From positions 1 through 13,736 of the forward strand of contig CAKRKL010000045.1 in assembly GCA_934358405.1 (NCBI GenBank): DNA of 13,736 nucleotides, given 5' to 3'. Below are positions 7,066 to 13,736 of this stretch, piece by piece; the first letter of the stretch is position 1; the number at the start of each line of letters is the position of its first letter. The notes beneath the pieces were generated by a model. The model did no database searches and was not told the DNA's origin. It worked only from the letters and a program-made list of their open reading frames with translations. Made by a program: the position numbers and the translations under genes. This stretch comes from an uncultured Blautia sp. (GTDB taxonomy: Bacteria; Bacillota; Clostridia; Lachnospirales; Lachnospiraceae).

Positions 7066-8646
7066 TTATTCTTTATCCCACTCCCAGGAAGACCAGTTCA
7101 GTCCATTGAAATCTGCAACATTCAGGTTCTTCATGCTCTTATTGTAGGCAGTGAGAAGATTTTTTGTATATAAATATCCCATGGCTGCTTTTTCCACAAC
7201 CTTTTCCTGATACTCATCAAAGTATGGTTTTCTTGTTTCAAAAGTAAGCTCAGCATTTCCCTTGTCGATAAGATCTGAAAGCTCTGTGTCCTGAAGCTGG
7301 CAGAAGTTGCAGGAGCTTCCCGGATAGATCATCTCACGGCTTTCACTTGGATCCAGTGTTCCGCCGGAACCGATGATTCCAAGATCATGCTCGCCATCTA
7401 ACATGCGGCTCATCAATGTTGCAAAGTCCATCTGCTCAATCTGTACCTGCACACCTACGTTTGCGAAATCCTGTACGATCAGGGCTGCACATCTCTCAGT
7501 GATGCTGTTTCCGGAGGAAATGAAGAATTTCAGTGTCTGTCCTGCCGGGAAACCAGCCTCTGCAAGCATTTCTTTTGCTTTTTCAGGATCGTACTGAACC
7601 TGTACTTTCTCATTATAATATGGGCTTACCGGAGCGATTGGAGTCATGATCGGAGTTCCCTCACCCATAAGAAGACCATTTACCAGTACATCACGGTTAA
7701 TTGCCATATTCAGCGCCTGACGAACTTCCTGAGTCAGATATTCCTTCTGAGTATTGAAAATCAAGGTAGAATATGAAGTGGTAGGAACAGACTCTGTTAC
7801 CAGGTTATCCTGGGATTTGGCTGTTTCCCAGTCATCTGTGAGTACGGAGCCATATCCGATCATGTCAAGCTCACCGTTCATAAGACCGGAAAGAACATTT
7901 GCAGACGGTACCACACGGATAATAAGACGATCAATATTCGGAGCTCCGAGATAATAATTTTCGTTCTTTGTAAACTCCATACGCTCGCCGTTAATCTCAC
8001 TGTCATAGATAAATGGGCCGGAGCCAACCGGGTTTGCCCAAAGATCAGGAGCATTGATCTCTTCTGCTGTTTTTCCCTCAAACACATGCTTCGGAATGAT
8101 GAAAACAGTGTCAATATCCTGAAGGAAGGTATCCGGGTACATAGCCTCTTTTAATTTGAAGGTCACTTCGTATTCGCTGTCTGCAGTTACTTCAATAGAA
8201 TCCTCGGAAAGCTCTGCACCAGACTCATCTACACCTGCAATATATTCCAGATGATAACGGCTCTTTGCTTCTACTGAAGGATCTGAATACATCTGATAGC
8301 TGAATACAACATCCTCTGCTGTTACCGGCTCGCCATCAGACCATACTGCATCCTCATGAAGCTTGAAGGTTACCGCATCACTGGCATCATTTACTGTCCA
8401 TGACTGGGCAAGGCGTCCCTCGATGGTGCCGTCTGCGTTTGTCTGTGTCAGACGGTCATAAATCTGGTCACAGATAAAACGGGTGTAATTGCTGGTGGTG
8501 TTCAGCGGCATCATGGTATCCCATGCCTGGTCCATTGCTGCAGTTACTACTTTTTCTTCTGTCTCAGCTGCTGCCGGAACAGCGTAAGCTGCAATCATAC
8601 TTCCGGCAAGAAGAAGAGCTGCTGCTTTTTTCATGTTGATTTTCAT
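7066..8646 (-). CDS. Extracellular solute-binding protein, family 5 (DppA/OppA-like)
   Basis: A 526-residue binding protein that would capture peptide or a related substrate outside the membrane and deliver it to the permeases. The N-terminus is a classical signal peptide: basic MKINMKK, hydrophobic core to about residue 23, then VPAAA and likely cleavage after Ala27. There is no lipobox cysteine; the first Cys comes well inside the mature protein. The family 5 signature is visible as LHEDAVWSDGEPVTAEDVVFS (about residues 96-116). The ATG at 8646 follows AGGAGG (complement of 8653-8658) with a 6-nt gap, the strongest ribosome binding site in the operon and consistent with high expression. It sits between permease and ATPase genes. 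Ligand is unknown. Confidence 0.92.
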   Translation of the reverse strand: MKINMKKAAALLLAGSMIAAYAVPAAAETEEKVVTAAMDQAWDTMMPLNTTSNYTRFICDQIYDRLTQTNADGTIEGRLAQSWTVNDASDAVTFKLHEDAVWSDGEPVTAEDVVFSYQMYSDPSVEAKSRYHLEYIAGVDESGAELSEDSIEVTADSEYEVTFKLKEAMYPDTFLQDIDTVFIIPKHVFEGKTAEEINAPDLWANPVGSGPFIYDSEINGERMEFTKNENYYLGAPNIDRLIIRVVPSANVLSGLMNGELDMIGYGSVLTDDWETAKSQDNLVTESVPTTSYSTLIFNTQKEYLTQEVRQALNMAINRDVLVNGLLMGEGTPIMTPIAPVSPYYNEKVQVQYDPEKAKEMLAEAGFPAGQTLKFFISSGNSITERCAALIVQDFANVGVQVQIEQMDFATLMSRMLDGEHDLGIIGSGGTLDPSESREMIYPGSSCNFCQLQDTELSDLIDKGNAELTFETRKPYFDEYQEKVVEKAAMGYLYTKNLLTAYNKSMKNLNVADFNGLNWSSWEWDKE

Positions 8647-8713
8647 ATGTTTCCTCCTTTTTGAATAAAACTAATCAGCCTTTGGTAAACCCTCTGGTCG
8701 ATTTTATGTCAAC

Positions 8714-8741
8714 GAACTGCCCGTTCCATGTCAGACAGTTC
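8714..8741 (-). promoter_or_regulatory. Intercistronic hairpin before the binding-protein gene
   Basis: Minus strand GAACTGTCTG (8741-8732) pairs with CGGGCAGTTC (8723-8714), a 10-bp stem with two wobbles and an 8-nt loop. No T run follows, so it is not a typical terminator. It lies in the 102-nt gap after the second permease stop. A perfect TTGACA (8712-8707) follows directly but its best -10 (TTTACC at 17 bases) is poor. A role in mRNA processing or stability that raises binding-protein yield is a plausible inference. Confidence 0.5.
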
Positions 8742-8748
8742 TGCGACA

Positions 8749-9618
8749 TTACAGCTTGATTTTCGGGTCCAGGGCATCTCTGATTCCGTCGCCCAGGAAA
8801 TTAATGCTTAATACCGTGATCAAAAGAGCCAGTCCCGGCGGAAGCCAGATCCACAGCTTCTGGGAAAGCACGGTAATGGACTGTGCATCGTAAAGCATAT
8901 TTCCCCAGCTTGCTCCCGGCGGCTGTACGCCCATTCCAAGAAAGCTTAAAGACGATTCGGAAAGAATGGCACTTGCCATTTGGAATGTAATTGCAATCAG
9001 AATGGGGGCAAAGGAATTAGGAAGTATATACTTTGTCACAATCTTAAAATTAGAGGTTCCAATCGCTCTTGCAGATTCTACGTATTCTTTTTCTGATACG
9101 GAAAGTACATTTGCATAAATCAGTCTGGCAAACTGTGTCCAGCCAAGAACACCGATCACACAGGTTACAGACCACACAGACGGACCGAGAACTGCAACCA
9201 GCACCAGAATCAATACAATTGACGGGAAAGACATGAAAACATCTGCAATTCGCATAATAATCGCTTCTGCCTTGCCTCTGGCATAGCCTGCCACCAGTCC
9301 CAGCGGAACACCCACAGCACAGCTGATCAGCGTAGAAACAAAACCAACCAGCAAAGAGGTTCTTCCTCCATACATCAGACGTGCAAAAACATCACGTCCG
9401 ATGGCATCTGTTCCAAGGATATGTGCCCCTCCCGGTGCTGCGGAAAAAGCAGTATAATCAGAAGTGTACGGATCTAAATTCAAAATGATGGGTAGAAATA
9501 CCACCATCAGACTCTCAATAATAAGAATCACCAGACCTGCCATGGCCATTTTGTGTTCTTTCAGTTTATCAAGTACCTCGGAAAGATAGCTTACATTTTC
9601 ATTTTTCTGTTTTTTCAT
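8749..9618 (-). CDS. Peptide/nickel-type ABC importer permease, DppC/OppC-like
   Basis: A 289-residue inner permease. An N-terminal helix (about 25-48) is followed by the DppC-type signature HILGTDAIGRDVFARLMYGGR (66-86), a set of further helices, and the cytoplasmic coupling (EAA) loop around residues 176-206 (EKEYVESARAIG...ILPNSFAP), which contacts an ATPase. It ends GDGIRDALDPKIKL, typical of the family. It starts 19 bases after the first permease gene; a GGGAGG lies 13 bases upstream of the ATG, longer than usual. It forms a heterodimeric channel with the preceding gene product. Confidence 0.93.
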   Translation of the reverse strand: MKKQKNENVSYLSEVLDKLKEHKMAMAGLVILIIESLMVVFLPIILNLDPYTSDYTAFSAAPGGAHILGTDAIGRDVFARLMYGGRTSLLVGFVSTLISCAVGVPLGLVAGYARGKAEAIIMRIADVFMSFPSIVLILVLVAVLGPSVWSVTCVIGVLGWTQFARLIYANVLSVSEKEYVESARAIGTSNFKIVTKYILPNSFAPILIAITFQMASAILSESSLSFLGMGVQPPGASWGNMLYDAQSITVLSQKLWIWLPPGLALLITVLSINFLGDGIRDALDPKIKL

Positions 9619-9637
9619 TTCTTCTTTCTATCCTCCC

Positions 9638-10594
9638 TTATTTATAGCTGATTCTCGGATCCAGGATACCGTATGCCACATCAGTAAGAATATTGGCAAG
9701 CAGAACCGCTGCTGCAATCATTACAGTAATTCCCATGATTACCGGATAATCACGTCCGTTAATAGCTGTTACCATAAGGGAACCGATTCCCGGCCAACCG
9801 AAAACCTGCTCAGTTACCACTGCACCGCCTACAATAGATGGAATAGACATGCCGACTACTGTAACAACCGGAGTGAGGGCATTTTTCAGGGCATGCTTCA
9901 TGATTACCTTCCATTTCCCAAGTCCCTTTGATTTGGCAGTACGAATATAATCATCCTGCATAACCTCAAGCATACTGCTTCGCATATGACGTACCCAGCC
10001 GCCAATCTGCTGGAAAGAAAGCACCAGGCACGGCAAAATCATGTGCTTCATCAGATCGCCAAAGGTACGGGCTCCGCTGGAGCTGTACATTCCACTGGAA
10101 GGCAGAATCTGAAATACGATAGCAAACAGATAAATAAATACCAGACCTACAAAGAAATTGGGGGTTGCCATCATCAGCATGGAAAGACCACCGGAAAAAT
10201 AATCTCTTTTTGAGTTTGGCTTGGATGCAGCAAAAATTCCAAGAGGAATAGATACCACAAGGGAAAGCAGGATAGAGCTTGCTGCCAGGATTGCAGTAGC
10301 AGGAAGCCTCTCCAGGATCATAGCTGCAACCGGTCTCTGGGTACTGTATGAGAATCCAAGATTTCCCGTTAAAAGCTGCTTCAGCCATGTAAAATACTGA
10401 ACGATCACAGGCTGATCAAGTCCCAGTGCCACACGTTTACGCTCCAGCTCTGCGGGAGTAATTCCCGGGTCTGCCAAAAGTGCATCCAAAGGTGTACCAG
10501 GCGCAAGATTAAGAATAAAATACGCCAGTATGGTTATTCCGAAAAAAGTAGGAATGGCAATCAGAATCCTTTTTAATATATATTTCCACCTCAT
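9638..10594 (-). CDS. Peptide/nickel-type ABC importer permease, DppB/OppB-like
   Basis: A 318-residue permease. A first helix (about 9-30) begins in the usual RILIAIPTFFGITIL context; further helices lie near 100-123, 147-163, 243-262 and 285-305. The EAA loop spans about 215-242 (DYIRTAKSKGL...MKHALKNAL). The C-terminus YGILDPRISYK is typical. Its ATG overlaps the TGA of the cyuA-like gene (ATGA), and the nearest GGAG lies 16 bases upstream, too far to be efficient, so translation probably depends on re-initiation after cyuA. That coupling is the main evidence that enzyme and transporter work together. Confidence 0.93.
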   Translation of the reverse strand: MRWKYILKRILIAIPTFFGITILAYFILNLAPGTPLDALLADPGITPAELERKRVALGLDQPVIVQYFTWLKQLLTGNLGFSYSTQRPVAAMILERLPATAILAASSILLSLVVSIPLGIFAASKPNSKRDYFSGGLSMLMMATPNFFVGLVFIYLFAIVFQILPSSGMYSSSGARTFGDLMKHMILPCLVLSFQQIGGWVRHMRSSMLEVMQDDYIRTAKSKGLGKWKVIMKHALKNALTPVVTVVGMSIPSIVGGAVVTEQVFGWPGIGSLMVTAINGRDYPVIMGITVMIAAAVLLANILTDVAYGILDPRISYK

Positions 10595-11922
10595 AATTTT
10601 TTCGTCTCAGCTCCTTTTCCTACCATGATCCGAATGATTTCTTTGTCAGTCTCACACATTCCGTCCTTTGCAAGCTGACCTACATTTCGAATGGTATTTT
10701 CTACCCCATGAGTGACAATACCGTCTCCGCCATAGAACTGCTGTCCCTGTATATACATTTCATATCCCATGATTCCGGCATCCACAGCTGCTGAGATCTT
10801 GGCTGCACAGGAGGCCTTGGCTCCATCACAGATAATTCCGGAAACAATTGCCAGAGAATTAACTATTGTATGGGCAATCATTTCATAATCGCCGCCGTAA
10901 AGATAGGCAATTCCTGCACCGCTTCCGCAGCCTGCACTTACGGCACCGCAATAAGCAGAGAGGGTTCCGATTCCTGTTTTCAGATGAATCGTTACAAGAT
11001 TGGACAAAACAAGTGCCCGAAGCATTTTCTCATGAGAGACCTTCAGTTCCCTTGCAAATTCAATAACCGGAATACTGGCAGTCATCCCCTGATTACCGCT
11101 TCCTGAATTAATTACTACCGGAAGCTCACAGCCATTCATTCTTGCATCTGAACCTGCCGCCGCCTTCGCTCTTGCACGAATTTTAATGTTATCCCCGTAA
11201 GTATGAAGGAGCACCTTTCCGATGTTGGCTCCATAGCTTCCACGAAGCCCTTCTTCAGAAATCGCCATATTATAGCGGATCTGGCGTTCCAGAACCTCTT
11301 TCACATCTTCCACATCTACCGAATTGGCAAAATCAATGATATCCTCTATATTTAAAATAGAGTGATCCGTCTTTGTTTCTTTCTCTTCTGAACAGACCTC
11401 CTTTGTAAAAACTGCCTGTCCATTTTTCTCAACAAGTATAATATTGGTATGACTGTCCACAATACGGACACGGGCATTTCCGTTTTCTCCGAAAGCAGTC
11501 ACATCAATTTCGAATACATGACCGGAAGCTGCCGGTGTAACCGTCAGCTTTACCTGATCCATATATTTCCTGATTTCTTCTTTCTGATCAGGCGTTACTC
11601 CTGCAATCACCTCCAGAAGGGCCTGTGCATCCCCGGCAATCACCCCGGCGCATAGAGCTGCGGCAATTCCACGCATTCCGCCTGTATTAGGAACGATTAC
11701 ACTTTTTACGTTCTTAATAATATTTCCGCTTACTTTAATGTCCAGCTCATCGGGCACACATCCAATAGTTTCCCTCGCCACTGCTCCTGCATAAGCAATG
11801 GCAATAGGCTCTGTACAGCCCATTGCAGGAATCAATTCTTCTTCCAGAATTTTTACATAAGCCTGATATTTCTCATCACTTCTCAGCAATGCCTTATCCT
11901 CACTTTCAAATAACAATATCAT
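10591..11922 (-). CDS. L-cysteine desulfidase-like protein (CyuA/UPF0597, serine dehydratase alpha-related)
   Basis: A 443-residue protein if begun at the ATG at 11922, of the UPF0597/CyuA family related to iron-sulfur L-serine dehydratases. Characterised relatives split L-cysteine into pyruvate, ammonia and sulfide using a [4Fe-4S] cluster. Family segments are MGCTEPIAIAYAGA (34-47), YCGAVSAGCGSGAG (324-337) and ICDGAKASCAAK (364-375). Cys36, Cys325, Cys332, Cys365 and Cys372 are cluster-ligand candidates. The ATG has no ribosome binding site and lies only 6 bases past the -10 box. A TTG at 11889 (giving MLRSDEKYQAY, 432 residues) has GAGG 8 nt upstream and matches the shorter N-terminus I expect for the family, so it is the likelier start. 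First gene of the transporter operon. It could act on serine or another small amino acid instead. Confidence 0.82.
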   Translation of the reverse strand: MILLFESEDKALLRSDEKYQAYVKILEEELIPAMGCTEPIAIAYAGAVARETIGCVPDELDIKVSGNIIKNVKSVIVPNTGGMRGIAAALCAGVIAGDAQALLEVIAGVTPDQKEEIRKYMDQVKLTVTPAASGHVFEIDVTAFGENGNARVRIVDSHTNIILVEKNGQAVFTKEVCSEEKETKTDHSILNIEDIIDFANSVDVEDVKEVLERQIRYNMAISEEGLRGSYGANIGKVLLHTYGDNIKIRARAKAAAGSDARMNGCELPVVINSGSGNQGMTASIPVIEFARELKVSHEKMLRALVLSNLVTIHLKTGIGTLSAYCGAVSAGCGSGAGIAYLYGGDYEMIAHTIVNSLAIVSGIICDGAKASCAAKISAAVDAGIMGYEMYIQGQQFYGGDGIVTHGVENTIRNVGQLAKDGMCETDKEIIRIMVGKGAETKKL

Positions 11923-11928
11923 ATCGAT

Positions 11929-11957
11929 ACTTTAGCACATTATTGTCATGAAATCAA
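11929..11957 (-). promoter_or_regulatory. Promoter of the cyuA-ABC transporter operon
   Basis: Minus strand TTGATT (11957-11952), a 17-base spacer and TAAAGT (11934-11929), with TGC directly before the -10 (extended -10). The expected start falls at or within a base or two of the ATG at 11922, which would make that reading nearly leaderless. With the TTG at 11889 the leader would be about 33 nt and would include the GAGG site. Confidence 0.55.
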
Positions 11958-11963
11958 TCAATT

Positions 11964-12010
11964 AAAAAAAATGTCGAACATCAGCTGCATTCACAGGCTG
12001 ATTTCAACAT
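11964..12010 (-). terminator. Intrinsic terminator after the short-chain dehydrogenase gene
   Basis: On the minus strand ATGTTGAA-ATCAGC (12010-11997) pairs with GCTGAT-G-TTCGACAT (11985-11971). The stem has 14 bp with one wobble, one bulged G and an 11-nt loop, followed directly by a run of seven T. It lies 15 bases past the stop at 12025 and separates this operon from the cyuA promoter. Confidence 0.9.
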
Positions 12011-12024
12011 TTTTCTGTCATTTT

Positions 12025-12762
12025 TCAGAAGTAATCATATCCTCCGTGGATATCTACAATACTTCCATTCATATATCCATTTTTCAAGATCTCATATGCC
12101 ATGTCTGCCACTTCCGTTATTTCTCCGAAACGGTGAAGGGCAATTTTGCGATTGATCCGCTCATAGCTTTCCGAAGTGCGATTCTTATGCCAGCTGGTTT
12201 CAATAAAGCCGGGGGCTATAGCATTTACACGGATCTGTTTAGGCTCCAGCTCCTTAACCAGGGATTTGGTAAGAAAATGAATGGCCGATTTGGTTACTCC
12301 GTAAACCAGGGATGACGAATATGCCTGCTGTCCGGCATAGGAGCCTGTAAAAAGAATACTGCCTCCTTCACTTATAACAGGGCGTAACTCTTTTACCAGA
12401 AATACAGGAACCGACAAATTTGTGTTTACGATTTTACTCCATTCTTCAAAGGTGTAATCCTCGTATTTGGCGTAGGTGCTGATGCCAACATTATTTATCA
12501 GCCAGTCTACATGGTCAGTTTCTTTTTTGACCCTGGAAACAAAGTTCATCATCTCATCATAAGAGGACATATCAGCCTGGAGCAGACGAATTTTCTGCTG
12601 GTTGGCTTCGGACTGAGCGCAAAGAAATTCCTGAGCTTGTTTCCGGTTGTGGCCAAAGCTTACATATAAAATATCATCGGCTGCTGAGTTAGCCAGAATC
12701 TTCTCTGCAATTCCTCTGCCAATTCCGGATGTGCCGCCGGTGATTATGGTTACTTTACTCAT
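12025..12762 (-). CDS. Short-chain dehydrogenase/reductase (classical SDR, FabG-like)
   Basis: A 245-residue classical SDR, an NAD(P)H-dependent cytoplasmic oxidoreductase. Features are the cofactor glycine motif TGGTSGIG (8-15), NNVG (90-93, a variant of NNAG), structural Asn115, and the Ser141, Tyr154, Lys158 active site (GSYAG, YGVTK), then PGFIET (184-189). All catalytic residues are present. The ATG at 12762 is preceded by AAAGGA, 17 bases after the thiamine-diphosphate enzyme, and the gene ends the operon. FabG is the nearest familiar relative, but the pairing suggests it reduces a keto product of its neighbour rather than an acyl-ACP. Substrate unknown. Confidence 0.9.
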   Translation of the reverse strand: MSKVTIITGGTSGIGRGIAEKILANSAADDILYVSFGHNRKQAQEFLCAQSEANQQKIRLLQADMSSYDEMMNFVSRVKKETDHVDWLINNVGISTYAKYEDYTFEEWSKIVNTNLSVPVFLVKELRPVISEGGSILFTGSYAGQQAYSSSLVYGVTKSAIHFLTKSLVKELEPKQIRVNAIAPGFIETSWHKNRTSESYERINRKIALHRFGEITEVADMAYEILKNGYMNGSIVDIHGGYDYF

Positions 12763-12779
12763 AAAGGTGCGTCCTTTCT

Positions 12780-13736
12780 TTACAGACTCATGAGCCGGTT
12801 GTAAATATCCTCCGGAATATATGGCTGCTGATTGTGAATAGGTTCTCCCAGGCAGGTTTTGGGATAGGCAAAGGTTCCTGGTTCCAGGAGGATTTCCAGA
12901 AGACGAGGAGCACTTGTGCCGCGAAGAAATGGAGCGGCTTTTTCCTGCACATCCGCTGCATCCATACAGATACTGTTAAGCCCGTATGCCTTGGCAACTT
13001 CTGCAAAATCACAGGATGAAAATCCGGTTCCCTCTGCTGTATCTGCGTATACCTGCTGAAAATAGTCTCTCTGTAAATGGCGAATCATTCCAAGAGCATG
13101 GTTGTTTAACACGATCATGGTAATAGGAAGGTTCTCTCTTTTTACCCACTCCAGCTCCTGAATATTCATCTGGAATGCACCATCACCGCAGATGCAGGCT
13201 ATCGGTTTGCCAGTGGCATAATGCGCACCAATGGCTGCCGGAAGGGCATATCCCATAGCACCATGTCCGCCGGAAAAAAGAAGCTTCTGATCCTTCTGAT
13301 TATGGAAGGACTGGTAGCTCCACACCATATGCTGACCAACATCAATTGCCACTGCAGAGGTATCTGCCAGCATATCACTTAAGCTTGCAATCATACGATT
13401 TGGATAGCGTTCCAAAATTGCATCGTCCACTGCTCTTAAAGAGCTGCGGATGTCCGTACAAACTGAAAGCCACTGTGTAAAATCAAGGTGTGCCAGCTTC
13501 GAATTATGAGCTTCTGCCAGCATGTGAATCACCTTTGCTGCGTCTACACAAAATTTCAGTTCATTGCTTCCGTTCTCATGAATGTTTCTCTGAAGATTGT
13601 AACCGTCAATATCTGCACGGATAAGCTTTGCACCTTTGGCAAATTCATGTACCTTGGTTCCGATCTGTCTTGTGCAAAGAGAAATGCCAAGGCAGATCAG
13701 AAGATCACTTTTCGCATTGGCGATCATATTTGCATA
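12780..13736 (-). CDS. Thiamine-diphosphate-dependent enzyme, acetolactate synthase-like (5' end outside window)
   Basis: The C-terminal part of a ThDP enzyme of the acetolactate synthase/pyruvate oxidase superfamily. The frame is open to the window edge with no start signal at 13727, so the N-terminal pyrimidine-binding domain with its catalytic Glu lies outside. Visible are the end of the central domain (SDLLICLGISL...) and the pyrophosphate-binding domain, with GGHGAMGYALPAAIGA and the ThDP/Mg motif GDGAFQMN...VLNN spanning 29 residues. The tail (PKTCLGEPIHNQQPYIPEDI) resembles that of ThDP enzymes I associate with surface-polysaccharide clusters more than IlvB, which is a recollection, not a search. 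It may therefore transfer a pyruvate-derived two-carbon unit to another acceptor. Confidence 0.85.
   Translation of the reverse strand, partial: YANMIANAKSDLLICLGISLCTRQIGTKVHEFAKGAKLIRADIDGYNLQRNIHENGSNELKFCVDAAKVIHMLAEAHNSKLAHLDFTQWLSVCTDIRSSLRAVDDAILERYPNRMIASLSDMLADTSAVAIDVGQHMVWSYQSFHNQKDQKLLFSGGHGAMGYALPAAIGAHYATGKPIACICGDGAFQMNIQELEWVKRENLPITMIVLNNHALGMIRHLQRDYFQQVYADTAEGTGFSSCDFAEVAKAYGLNSICMDAADVQEKAAPFLRGTSAPRLLEILLEPGTFAYPKTCLGEPIHNQQPYIPEDIYNRLMSL

Noticed and set aside
8707..8712. TTGACA as a firm internal promoter for the binding-protein gene
   Set aside because: The best -10 at 17-18 bases matches only about half of TATAAT, so it is left as a possibility, not a called promoter.
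13727..13727. ATG at 13727 as the true start of the thiamine-diphosphate enzyme
   Set aside because: The frame stays open to the window edge and the protein would lack the N-terminal domain that carries the catalytic glutamate. The gene is cut by the window.

Overview
The window looks like chromosomal DNA from a low-to-mid GC Gram-positive anaerobe of the Clostridia, most plausibly a Lachnospiraceae member (Clostridium cluster XIVa, Blautia/Roseburia type). This is inferred from gene order (rpmG-secE-nusG-rplK-rplA), strong AGGAGG ribosome binding sites, frequent hairpin-plus-T-run terminators, a 49-residue four-cysteine L33, a 74-residue SecE, and protein sequences typical of gut Clostridia. 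No mobile element, CRISPR array, tRNA or rRNA gene was seen. All genes except the first are on the minus strand.

Layout, left to right. 1-250: intergenic DNA with a promoter and palindromes. 251-1450 (+): an iron-dependent alcohol dehydrogenase. 1493-1527: a terminator shared with the convergent gene. 1533-2600 (-): a membrane-anchored D-Ala-D-Ala carboxypeptidase-type protein. 2707-4926 (-): the translation/secretion/transcription operon rpmG-secE-nusG-rplK-rplA, ending in a textbook terminator and not continuing into rplJ-rplL. 5095-11922 (-): an operon of a cysteine-desulfidase-like gene (CyuA/UPF0597), two permeases, a solute-binding protein and two ATPases of the peptide/nickel ABC family. 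12025-13736 (-): a short-chain dehydrogenase preceded by the C-terminal part of a thiamine-diphosphate enzyme that runs off the window.

The most informative signals lie between genes. Just upstream of the ribosome binding sites of both rplK and rplA is a near-identical 29-30 nt element beginning GUGGGAGGG and ending AAUACCAC. It closely resembles the L1-binding site of 23S rRNA (L1 stalk base), so each gene seems to carry its own rRNA-mimic operator for feedback by L1. The rpmG operon promoter is embedded inside a long hairpin with a T8 tract that looks like the terminator of the upstream ABC operon, so one DNA segment appears to do both jobs.

The cyuA-like gene overlaps the first permease gene by four bases (ATGA). 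This suggests a unit that imports a cysteine-containing or related amino acid/peptide and breaks it down to pyruvate, ammonia and sulfide. The substrate is inference. The binding protein has a signal peptide but no lipobox cysteine, which is odd for a Gram-positive ABC importer. I did not find a convincing wholly new multi-gene system; the duplicated L1 operator and the nested promoter/terminator are the best candidates for something under-described.
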